Shown piece after piece: positions 43,973 through 53,000 of a stretch of DNA of 64,000 bases (position 1 is the first letter of the stretch; the number at the start of each line of letters is the position of its first letter). Source of the DNA: Verrucomicrobiales bacterium (GTDB lineage: Bacteria; Verrucomicrobiota; Verrucomicrobiia; Verrucomicrobiales; DEV007); NCBI GenBank assembly GCA_029213195.1, contig JARGNI010000027.1, forward strand, positions 1-64,000, written 5' to 3'. The notes beneath the pieces are model-generated. The model saw only the letters and a program-made list of their open reading frames with translations. It did not search any database and was not told the origin of the DNA. The translations under genes were made by a program, and so were the position numbers.

Positions 43973-44953
43973 CTAGTTCTTTTCCGCAGGCGCAGGAACA
44001 ATCTTCACGTCGACCTTCGCGGAAGGAACGGCATCGGCATCGAGATCCCCCATGGCATACTGGATCCCATCCAGCATGTGCTGGAGGACGGTCGTATTGG
44101 CGAAGGTCATGTCGTTGTGTCCCAGGTTGGTGAAAAAGAGTCGGCCTTCGCCATACTCGCGAACCCAGGAAACGGGGACGTCGACCTTGGACGGATCGTC
44201 GATCTTGCCTTTCCACCTGTCGCCCTGAAGAGGTTTCTGGTTCTCGTCTTTCGACATGTCGAGACTCAAGAGGATCCGCAGCTTGTCACGACCCTGAAAG
44301 CTTTCCGGCTTGTACCAATAAATTTCGTCCTTGTGCCAGAGCCCGTCTCCTCCAAAGGCGGCGTTCAGGGTGTGATCCGGATCTTCCACTTGAAAAGCCC
44401 AGGTCCCGCCCGCATTCCAGGGGTGCCCGTTGAAGATGCCTCCGATCAGGGCGATCCCTTCGTCCCAGCCGCCGAAATTGTCCGCTGCGGCGTGGAAACC
44501 GACGATGCCTTTGCCGGAAGAAATGAAGTCGAGGATGGCCTCCTTCTGCTCCTCGTTTGGTTTGAGATGCGTGGTGTTGTTGAAAATGATGGCGTCATAT
44601 TGTGCCAGGTTCTCCTTCGTGAAGACCTCATACTCGTCGGCAAGATCCGCAGAGAAGGCTTTGGTTTCTTTCGCGATGGCTTCCATGGCGTAGTTTCCAA
44701 AAGGAATCGAGGTGTGGATGAATCCCTCGCAACGCCAGAAGACGAGGACCTTGCGCTCCGATTTGGGTTCGGCCGTCCGCTTGGGAAGATTTTGGTCGAT
44801 TGTCGCCTTGTGCTCCGCGGTCGGTTTGTCACCGAATCGGGCAGCAGCCTTTTCTTTCCAAGTCTGGGGCTTTTGTTTCTTGTCATTCTGGGCTGTCACG
44901 AGACAGACCGTGAGAAAAGCCAGGAGTGCGAGACCGATGGGGAGTTTCTTCAT
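43973..44953 (-). CDS. Secreted ThuA domain protein
   Basis: A 326-residue protein with a signal peptide (about 1-21). The ThuA domain (class I glutamine-amidotransferase-like fold) is seen in KVLVFWRCEGFIHTSI, GKGIVGFHAAADNFGGW and WVREYGEGRLFFTNLGHND. ThuA proteins are linked to trehalose-type sugar metabolism, and secreted versions are expanded in PVC bacteria; the activity here is unproven. It lies 36 bases upstream of the IMPase-like gene and is divergent from the small unknown gene at 45132. Confidence 0.85.
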   Translation of the reverse strand: MKKLPIGLALLAFLTVCLVTAQNDKKQKPQTWKEKAAARFGDKPTAEHKATIDQNLPKRTAEPKSERKVLVFWRCEGFIHTSIPFGNYAMEAIAKETKAFSADLADEYEVFTKENLAQYDAIIFNNTTHLKPNEEQKEAILDFISSGKGIVGFHAAADNFGGWDEGIALIGGIFNGHPWNAGGTWAFQVEDPDHTLNAAFGGDGLWHKDEIYWYKPESFQGRDKLRILLSLDMSKDENQKPLQGDRWKGKIDDPSKVDVPVSWVREYGEGRLFFTNLGHNDMTFANTTVLQHMLDGIQYAMGDLDADAVPSAKVDVKIVPAPAEKN

Positions 44954-45131
44954 AGCAATGGATGGATTGGAGTGACTGTAGCGATTCTCGGAGGTCCGCA
45001 ACAAGTCTTATGCGTCCTTTTTTGTTCTCCTGAGAGGGAGCACCGCTTCGAGCTTTCTACTTTTACTCACAAAAATAGTGATAATAAATATCGCAAAAAC
45101 AATAAAATTGATAATAGTGAGATTAAGATTA

Positions 45132-45674
45132 ATGAAGGCTGCTCTCCAAACTCTACTGGCAATTGCCGCTCTTTCCTTGTTTTCCGAGGCGAGTGCCCAG
45201 ATTCAGGATGATGAATCTTCCGCGAGCTTGCTGGCGATGCAGTGTTCGATGAGTTCGGGCAGACCGCCTTCCCAGTATGAGGAATACTGCCGAAAGCTGG
45301 CAAAGGCAGTGGGACTGTTGCAACCGAAGCAGCAGGAACGAGTTTTCGGGTACCTGCCAAGGCCAACCGTGGTCGCCTCGGGAGACTTCAATGGCTACGG
45401 GAACACCCAACATGCAAGTGGTGAAAGCGAAGAAACCAAAACCAATCCTCTCGTGGCCTTGGTAGGAGAGTTCAACGAATCGTTGATTTCGGGAGACTCG
45501 ACGGCTGCGATCATCGGAGGGGACCCGCCGGAAAGCGCAGCCAGTGAACTGGACTCTGGGGCCAGCGAACTGGACTCTGGAGATAACGAGTGGGGAAATT
45601 GGTGGGGAGGATTTCTCGGGTGGCTTGGAGAAAAGGTCGAGGAGTTAAAAGAAGCGAAGAACTCTCGATCGTAA
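45132..45674 (+). CDS. Hypothetical secreted protein with ASELDSG repeats
   Basis: A 180-residue protein with a signal peptide (about 1-23, cleavage near ASAQ). The mature part is acidic and low in complexity, with two tandem ASELDSG heptapeptides (about residues 137-150) encoded by near-identical DNA, then a tryptophan/glycine-rich NEWGNWWGGFLGWLG that could be amphipathic. I do not recognise a family. The upstream DNA (about 45060-45131) is AT-rich, as for a promoter. Confidence 0.65.
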   Translation: MKAALQTLLAIAALSLFSEASAQIQDDESSASLLAMQCSMSSGRPPSQYEEYCRKLAKAVGLLQPKQQERVFGYLPRPTVVASGDFNGYGNTQHASGESEETKTNPLVALVGEFNESLISGDSTAAIIGGDPPESAASELDSGASELDSGDNEWGNWWGGFLGWLGEKVEELKEAKNSRS

Positions 45675-45798
45675 TCATAGACTTCCGGAGCTAAGAAGAG
45701 AAATGCCAGCCGATTCGTCGATCGGGTCGGCTCAGGCTACATTTCGTTTTTCCTGTGCATTCGATCTCTGGTAGGTTTCTATCGGGCAAGAGCCCGAA

Positions 45799-47394
45799 AT
45801 GCGGACCGCCCCTCACCAGAAAGATCGTCGACGACTGCTTCAACTTGGAAGTGTCCTGTTGACCTTCGGTCTGTTGACGACTCTTTTGTCCCGCGGGATC
45901 TCTCTCTCCTTTCTTCCTGATCCCTGGCAGGCGGGCTTTGCCTACGAGGTCGACAATGCCGAAATGCCAACCGTAATTTGGTTGGTTCTGAACACTCTGG
46001 CGACGGGTGTCCTGATCGGGGTTTTCTTCGGGAAGAAGCATTGGGATCTCCGATCTCCAGTAGGGATCATCCTTGGTTTTGCATTTCTACTTCGACTCGT
46101 TTCCTGCTTTGGGGAACCGATCCATGAGAGTGACTTCTACCGCTACCTATGGGATGGCAGGAGTGCGGCAGCGGGAGTGAATCCTTACCAGTTCGAGCCG
46201 GGAGCGCTGCTGATTCACAATGGGACGGTCGAGGAAGGCGAACCTCTACCGGCCAATGGGGTTGCCTGGCAGGTCCGGGAGTTCTCCGAAGCGGAAAAGA
46301 CCGAGCTGGAGAAGTTGGAGCAACTGCGCGGAAACGACCCGGTCGGCTACGCTCGAGTCAGCCACCCAACAGTTCCGACGGTGTATCCTCCTGCTGCCCA
46401 GGCTTTGTTCTTTGTCGCTGCTTCGATCTTTGCAGGGGCTCTGCCGGGACTTCAGTTGGTATTGATCGGGCTGGATCTCTGCGTGATTTTTCTGATCCTC
46501 GACCTCCTGGGGCGGTTTCGGCTCCCGAAGGTGACCGCTATTCTCTATGCCTGGCATCCTCTCGTGGTGAAGGAGTTTGCGAATTCAGCTCACTACGACG
46601 TTCTTGCCATACTCTGCGGAATGCTGGCCTTGTGGGGAGCTCTTCGTTTCCGAAATGGTAGGGGTAAGGCGATTTGGATGGGTTTGTGGCTTGGCCTGGG
46701 CATTCTGGCCAAGTATTTCATCCTTCTGCTCCTTCCAGTTCTTGTTCTCTACCTCTCAGAGCATCGAGCTTCATTCCGGCAACGGATCCAGGAGGTGCTG
46801 TTCAATCGCCACGTCTGGCTGACAGGTTTCACGACCGCGGCGGTGGTCTTCCTCGGCTTTCTGCCATACGCGACCTGGAATGACGTGGGCTGGGGCAGGA
46901 TCTTCGAAGGGCTGCAGATCTATCGCGATTTCTGGCAATACAACCCGGGAGTTTTCTCGGGTGTGGAAGTGGCTTTGCGGAGCCTCGGGGATTCACAATC
47001 TTTCTTTCATGCGAGGACGATCTGTCTCGTCCTTCTCGCCGGAGCTGTTCTCGTGATTTCCTTTCGTCCTATCCGATCGAAATCTGAAGGAGCCGTCCGC
47101 TGCTTCCAGATTCTCGCGGCGCTTTTTGTTCTCAGCCAGACTGCTTTTCCCTGGTATCTCTGCTGGGCGCTGGCGTTTCTGCCGTTTCGACCGCGCTTCT
47201 CCTGGGCCTGGCTCTCTCTTGCCTGGCCGTGGAACTATCTCGATTTTCAACCAGATTCGGTGGCTTCCCTGGAGTGGAATGGATTCTTCATCCTCTCTTC
47301 CTCGATCTGGTTGTCGTTTCTCGGCGTCTGGATTGCGGAATGCGTCTCCTGTAAATTTTCTTTGCGTCCAACCGGGAAATCGCAAATGCTCTGA
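45799..47394 (+). CDS. GT-C-type glycosyltransferase-like membrane protein (DUF2029-like)
   Basis: A 531-residue polytopic protein with about ten to twelve helices. The first extracellular loop has the motif HESDFYRYLWDGRSAAAGVNPY, as in DUF2029/GT87-type polyprenyl-phosphate-dependent hexosyltransferases, and SHPTVPTVYPPAAQALFF follows. It may transfer a sugar outside the membrane onto an envelope glycan. The next gene starts one base after its stop, suggesting a two-gene operon with the SDR. Confidence 0.8.
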   Translation: MRTAPHQKDRRRLLQLGSVLLTFGLLTTLLSRGISLSFLPDPWQAGFAYEVDNAEMPTVIWLVLNTLATGVLIGVFFGKKHWDLRSPVGIILGFAFLLRLVSCFGEPIHESDFYRYLWDGRSAAAGVNPYQFEPGALLIHNGTVEEGEPLPANGVAWQVREFSEAEKTELEKLEQLRGNDPVGYARVSHPTVPTVYPPAAQALFFVAASIFAGALPGLQLVLIGLDLCVIFLILDLLGRFRLPKVTAILYAWHPLVVKEFANSAHYDVLAILCGMLALWGALRFRNGRGKAIWMGLWLGLGILAKYFILLLLPVLVLYLSEHRASFRQRIQEVLFNRHVWLTGFTTAAVVFLGFLPYATWNDVGWGRIFEGLQIYRDFWQYNPGVFSGVEVALRSLGDSQSFFHARTICLVLLAGAVLVISFRPIRSKSEGAVRCFQILAALFVLSQTAFPWYLCWALAFLPFRPRFSWAWLSLAWPWNYLDFQPDSVASLEWNGFFILSSSIWLSFLGVWIAECVSCKFSLRPTGKSQML

Positions 47395-47395
47395 G

Positions 47396-48172
47396 ATGGC
47401 AGATTTTTCAGGAAAGACAGTGCTGGTCACCGGTGGAGCTTCGGGGATTGGGCTCGCGATTTCGCGGGCGTTTGCAGAATCGGGCGCGGAGGTCGGCATT
47501 CTGGACTTTGACGAATCTGCAGGAGCAAAGGCTGCCGATGAGATTTGCGATGGGGCAGGAAAGGCGCAAGCGTTCGCCTGCGACGTCTCCTCACAGGATT
47601 CTGTCGACCTGGCCGTCGCATCGGCAAAGGAGGCTTTCGGAAGGGTCGATGTGCTGATCAACAACGCGGGAATTGCCAACATCGGCACCGCAACCACGAC
47701 AAGCAGCGACGATCTCGACCGAGTTCTCTCCGTGAACGTGAAGGGCGTTTATCACTGTCTGCAGGCAGTTCTTCCGGGAATGATCGAGGCGGGCGGGGGA
47801 GTCGTCCTGAATATGTCGAGTATCGCAGCCATCACCGGGCTGAAGGATCGTTTCGCCTATTCCGCCAGCAAGGGCGCCGTCCACACGATCACCCTGTCTG
47901 TGGCCGCCGACTATCTCGAACACGGTATTCGGTGCAACGCGATCTGCCCGGCTCGAGTGCACACCGCTTTTGTAGATGGGTATCTCGAAAAGAACTACCC
48001 GGACAATAGGGACGAGATGTTTGAGAAATTGTCCAAGGTGCAACCGGTCGGGCGGATGGCCAAACCCGAAGAGATCGCGAAGATGGCGCTCTATCTCTGC
48101 GGCGAAGAGGCATCGTATATCACGGGACAGGCCTTCAACATCGACGGTGGGTATCTGAATCTGCGGGTGTAG
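47396..48172 (+). CDS. SDR family oxidoreductase
   Basis: A 258-residue classical SDR with TGGASGIGLAISRAF (cofactor), NNAG, the catalytic YSASKGAVH and the ending ITGQAFNIDGGYL. It resembles 3-hydroxybutyrate- or gluconate-type dehydrogenases, but the substrate is unknown. The ATG at 47396 is one base after the stop of the membrane glycosyltransferase-like gene. A REP doublet follows in the 3' flank. Confidence 0.9.
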   Translation: MADFSGKTVLVTGGASGIGLAISRAFAESGAEVGILDFDESAGAKAADEICDGAGKAQAFACDVSSQDSVDLAVASAKEAFGRVDVLINNAGIANIGTATTTSSDDLDRVLSVNVKGVYHCLQAVLPGMIEAGGGVVLNMSSIAAITGLKDRFAYSASKGAVHTITLSVAADYLEHGIRCNAICPARVHTAFVDGYLEKNYPDNRDEMFEKLSKVQPVGRMAKPEEIAKMALYLCGEEASYITGQAFNIDGGYLNLRV

Positions 48173-48331
48173 TCTTCGCGGTTGCAGAAAATCACTTCAA
48201 GGAATCCGGCCGTTCTGGAATAAAGACAACGGCCAGGGATGCTGCTCCAGGCCAGGTGAGAAAATCGAATTCACAGCGGGGTGGACGAACGCTATTCCTG
48301 GTATTTCACCTTTTGCAGGACTTGCCAGAGT

Positions 48332-48416
48332 CTCGTAGCGGAAGCGGCAACGCTTCCGACCTTCGGAGTCGTCGACACGTGCTTTCCTTCGGAAGCGTTG
48401 CCGCTTCCGCTACGAG
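48332..48416. repeat. REPIN: inverted doublet of REP-type palindromes
   Basis: A perfect 28-bp inverted repeat: arm 48332-48359 and arm 48389-48416, separated by 29 bases. Each arm is itself a hairpin (CGGAAGCG, tetraloop GCAA or TTGC, CGCTTCCG). A further 9-bp outer pair, TTTCACCTT (48304-48312) and AAGGTGAAA, brackets it. This is the plan of a REPIN (REP doublet mobilised by a RAYT Y1 transposase elsewhere). It lies between convergent genes, so it may also act as a bidirectional terminator. Confidence 0.72.
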
Positions 48417-48437
48417 GGATAAGGTGAAACCTGGAGT

Positions 48438-49907
48438 CTACGCAAACAGACTCTCCACCATCTCGCCTTTGACGAGTTCCCTCGGCTGATTGAGGTGGTT
48501 GTAGACGATGGATTGCGGATCGATCCCCATTGCGTGGTAGATCGTCGCAAGAATCTCGGTGGGATGAACGGGCGCTTCGAGCGGAGCCGATCCGGTCTTG
48601 TCTGATTTTCCGTGCACGTAGCCCCGCTTGATTCCAGCACCACCGATAAGGCTGGTGTAGCAGTAGGGCCAGTGGTCACGACCATCGGCGCTGTTGTTGT
48701 TTCCGCTGGTGGAGACTCCCATCTCCGGACTGCGTCCGAACTCGCCAATAGCGACGACCAGGGTCTCGTCGAGGAGGCCGCGGGAATCGAGATCGGCGAA
48801 GAGAGCGGAGAGTCCGTTGTCGAGCATAGGAGCGGACTGATCCTTCATGCGCTTGGGGAGCCCGGTGTGGTGATCCCAGCTGTGATTGTTGGAGTTGGCG
48901 ACCTTGGGCCAGATGACTTCGACGACCTTGGTGCCGGCTTCAACGAGCCTACGGGCGAGGAGACAGCTCTGACCGAAGGTGTTGCGTCCATACTTGTCAC
49001 GCAGGGCATTGGTCTCGGCATCGAGATTGAAGGCTTCTCGGGCTCTCCCGGAAACGATCAGGTTCAGTGCTTTGTCGTAGTATTCGTCGAGATTGTAGTT
49101 CTCCACCGCCTTCTCGATCGTTGGCATCTGGTCGGAGAGCGCATTCCGCAGCTTGGCGCGACGCTGGAGGCGGAGCGAAAACACGTCGGGACGGAGCTGG
49201 AGATCGTCGACCCGGATTTTGCTCATCTTCGACATATCCATGTCGTCGCCGTCCGGAAAGAGGTAGTAGGGGTCGTAGGCCTTTCCGAGAAAGCCAGCGG
49301 TGCCTCCCTTGTTGATGACATTCGACTCCTGGAGCGGGCGAGGCATCATCACGAACGGCAACATCGGTTCCTCGCTCGGCTTCATCCGGACGATATTGGA
49401 TCCGAAGTTGGGAAAATCTTTCGGGCTGGGGGGCTCGAGTTGACCGGAAGGAGAGACCTTGTCCGTCGTGTAGCCCGTCATGATCTGGTAGATCGCCGCG
49501 GTGTGATTGAACAATCCGTTGGGCGTGTAGCTCATCGACTGGATCGTCGTAAACTTGTCGGCCACTCCCGCCAGTTTCGGAATCAACTCGGTGTATTGGA
49601 GCCCGTCGACCTTGGTCGGGATCGGCTTGAAAATGGATCTCACATTGTCCGGTGCGTCGGGCTTGGGATCCCACAAGTCGAGATGGCTCGGACCACCCTG
49701 CAGGTAGACCATGATGACCGACTTGGCTTTTCCCCAACCGGGACGACCTGCCATCTTCGATGCGGCGCTCGCATTCTGCACTGCGAGAATGTTGTTCAAG
49801 GTCATGCCAAGCATGCCGGCTCCACCGATGCGAAGGAAGTCTCGTCGCCCGGGAGCGAGGTGAGAGTCACAAAGGTCTTTGGCGATTTCTCCTGGTAGTC
49901 GAATCAT
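48438..49907 (-). CDS. DUF1501 Tat-exported protein
   Basis: A 489-residue DUF1501 protein, a PVC-typical relative of the alkaline phosphatase/sulfatase fold. The twin-arginine signal [16 protein letters not shown] is at about residues 20-36. Core motifs include [39 protein letters not shown] and [12 protein letters not shown]1501 genes usually lie beside DUF1549/DUF1553 genes, as here (110 bases upstream); the pair is believed to work in the periplasm, but its reaction is unknown. Confidence 0.9.
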   Translation of the reverse strand: MIRLPGEIAKDLCDSHLAPGRRDFLRIGGAGMLGMTLNNILAVQNASAASKMAGRPGWGKAKSVIMVYLQGGPSHLDLWDPKPDAPDNVRSIFKPIPTKVDGLQYTELIPKLAGVADKFTTIQSMSYTPNGLFNHTAAIYQIMTGYTTDKVSPSGQLEPPSPKDFPNFGSNIVRMKPSEEPMLPFVMMPRPLQESNVINKGGTAGFLGKAYDPYYLFPDGDDMDMSKMSKIRVDDLQLRPDVFSLRLQRRAKLRNALSDQMPTIEKAVENYNLDEYYDKALNLIVSGRAREAFNLDAETNALRDKYGRNTFGQSCLLARRLVEAGTKVVEVIWPKVANSNNHSWDHHTGLPKRMKDQSAPMLDNGLSALFADLDSRGLLDETLVVAIGEFGRSPEMGVSTSGNNNSADGRDHWPYCYTSLIGGAGIKRGYVHGKSDKTGSAPLEAPVHPTEILATIYHAMGIDPQSIVYNHLNQPRELVKGEMVESLFA

Positions 49908-50016
49908 GATGGTTTGGAGTAGTAGAGAACTTGAGTATGGGAGGAGTAAAGAACTGGAAAAATGGGGAGTAGGAAATTCTTGGCTACTTTGATTCTCTAC
50001 TCCTTAGCTTCTTCCT

Positions 50017-53000
50017 TCAGCGATTAAACAGGAAAGAGGGGCTGTTGACCAGCGCCCAGACGAGATCTTGAGCGGCGGTGAGTCTGCGATTGGCGGCCTG
50101 CTGGATGGAATATTCGGTATCCTGGCGAATCTGGGCGAGCGTACTGGGAATCGCGACGGGAGCCTGCGCCTGTTGGAGGGCCGTTTGCAGGGCGACCATC
50201 TTCTGGTCGGCAGGGAGTGGTCTCTGCTGCTTGAGGTGCTCGGCAATTCGCTTGCGGAGTTCCGCGTCGTTCTCGGCGACATACGTCTCCAGTGCCTTCG
50301 TTTCTTCCGCGGTTCGTACCTGGGGAGCCTTGGATACCGAGGCAGCAACGGCGGTGGGTAGACCAAACTGGAGGGGATCTTTGGCGGTTGTATACCAGAT
50401 CCGAAAACGCCCGATCGGGTAGTCCCCCTGAGAGTAGCGACAAAGCACACCGACGACGAGGTGAGCTCCCTTCTCGTCCCCGGAGACGGGCTCCTTGAAC
50501 TGGAAAACGGCACGATGAGGAACCTGCGGGTTGGTCCCGGCGAGAGCCCATCCCTTGTCGTTCCGATCCACTTTCCCGTTGAAGGTGTTTTTCACGTCGA
50601 ATCCGTTCTGATTGAAGTCGGCCTTGGCTGCCGCAATCGCGAGAGGCGTCGATTTCTTGGGATCCGAAATGGGGTTCCATCGTGTCTGGATCTCGGTGAT
50701 GACGAAGTTGCCATTGGGGTTGAGCCCGGCTCCGTAGGCGGCATTGGATTCATCCGGGACGGCCTCGATCATGATGCCGGTGATCTGTTTCGAAGCCGTT
50801 TTCCCGGTCACGAGGTAGTCGAGATTCCGACTCTTAAAGGGTGCCTTGGAACGCACCGAACCGTCAGGCAGGATCTCGACCTCTGTCTTGTCGGAGGCGG
50901 TTACAGTCGCGACCTCCAGCGGTTTCCACTGGGTCCAGAGCTGATCGGCCTTGATGCCAACAGCAAAATCCTGAGCGAGCTTGGGAATCTCGACCATTCG
51001 CTCGTTCTTTGATTTGTCCGCATCGGCAATTCGCTGTTTCTGAGCCGTTTCTGCCTCTTTTTTCTTCTTTTCGTATTCGGGCTTGTAGGCGGCGATGCTG
51101 GCTTCGGCCTGGGCGATCTTCTGCAATCGGGCGATTTCCAATTCCGAACGCTTCGTGACCCAGTCCGCTTCGGCACGAGAGGTCCTGGTGAGGAGCGTGG
51201 CGTGGTCAGCTTCAATTTCGTTGAGGATGGCAAGGGCTGCTGAGACCTCCGCTGCGGAGGGCTTTCTCGCGAGCACCCGGATGTAGATCTCCTCGACAAG
51301 TTTCTTGTCATCCGGCTGGGAGGCGACCAGTCCGGGGAGGTCGTTGGTCTCGGAACCAATCGCATCGGCGATAGCCGGCCCTGAGAGGAAAGCCATCACC
51401 GCGCTCATCTGGAGTTCGTCGGAGCGTTCGCATTCGCAGGCACTCTCTCGAGCGGGCCGACCGAGGTTGGCGAGGAATCCGCTCTTGAGATCGAGCTTGG
51501 CATCGGGGAGTTGGCTCGCGCGCACTCCTTTCCCAGCACCAGGAATATCGGGAACCGCCCCGGTGACGGCGTAGACGGCGTCGTAGAGGGTTTCTGCGGG
51601 AAGTCGGCGAGCTTTGGCCTTGGAGAAATTGACCTCGTCGGTTTCGTTCCAGGTATTGGCCTCGATCGAGAGCTGGTAGGTCCGCGATTTGCAGATCTCG
51701 GCCATCAGCTCCTGCACGTTGAAATCCGACTGGATGAATTGCTTGGTCAAATGCTGGAGCAGCTGGGGGTTGGTCGGCGGATTCCCCGCTCGGATGTCAT
51801 CGAGCGGTTCAATGATTCCGGTGCCGAGGAGGTAGCCCCAGATACGGTTGGCGTAGCTCGAGGCGAAATACTGGTTGTCCGGACTGGTGATCCACGCGGC
51901 GAGTTCCTCTCGGCGGGTGGGGGCCTTCGGATCCGTGAAGGCAGCCTTGGCGAGGTTGGCTTCGTAAGGGAATGCCGGCTGCTGGACGACACCCGTGCGG
52001 TCGTGCTTGATTTCACCCTCGGCCTTGTCACCCACGACTTCGTAGAGAGGTTTGGCTCCCTCGACAGCGGTTCCTCCGATGTTCTGCTTGGGCGCATTCT
52101 TGGTGTCGCGTTTCAGGTCGATCTGGGCAAAGTAGGCTGCCGTTTCAAAATACTGATCCTGGGTCCAGCGCTCGAAGGGGTGGTCGTGACACTTGTTGCA
52201 ATTGAATCGAGTGGCGAGAAACAGGTGCGTCGTGTTCTCCATGATCATGTCGGGATCACGGAGGATCTTGTAGTAGGAGGCGGCGGGATTCTCCTTGTTC
52301 GACCCTTTGGCGGTGAGGATCTCGTAGACGAATTCGTCGTAGGGACGGTTCGACTCGATCTCCTTGTGGATCCAGGTGCGGAAAAGTTTTGCCCCTTCGC
52401 CTCCGAGAAATTTCGAATTCACCTGGAGCATGTCGGACCACTTGTTGGTCCAGTGATCGACAAACTCCGGGGAGCCGATCAATTCATCCACCAGCGCATC
52501 GCGCTTTTCCCGAGTCGGGCGCTTGTCGTCGAGAAAGGATTGAACCCTGTTGGATGCCGGAGGCAACCCTGTCAGGTCGAGGTAGACCCGCCGAATGAAC
52601 TCGGAGTCGGTGCTGAGAGCACTGGGCTGGATTTTCATCCGCTTCCACTTCTGGGCGACGAGCTTGTCGATCTCGCCCCAGGTCTCGGGAGTCTGCCAGG
52701 TGAATCCTTCTCGATCGCCCATGACCGTCAAGGTGGTCGCGGCGTAGGCTCCTTCGTAGCGAGCGAGGATGGGGGCTTCTCCGCGTCGGATCGTCTTGAG
52801 GAGTCCGAAATCGTCGTGTTCGGCGACCTCGGTGTTTCCGGAGTCGATGAAGGACTCGAGGGTCACGTCACGCGTCTTTCCGTCGGTAAACCGAGCCACG
52901 ACGCGGATCTGCTGCATCGCTCCGACATTCTGGATGACGGGGTTCTTCGGGAAAAGCTCGATCGAGGCGACCTTCGGCGACTCGAGATTGACCGGGGCTC

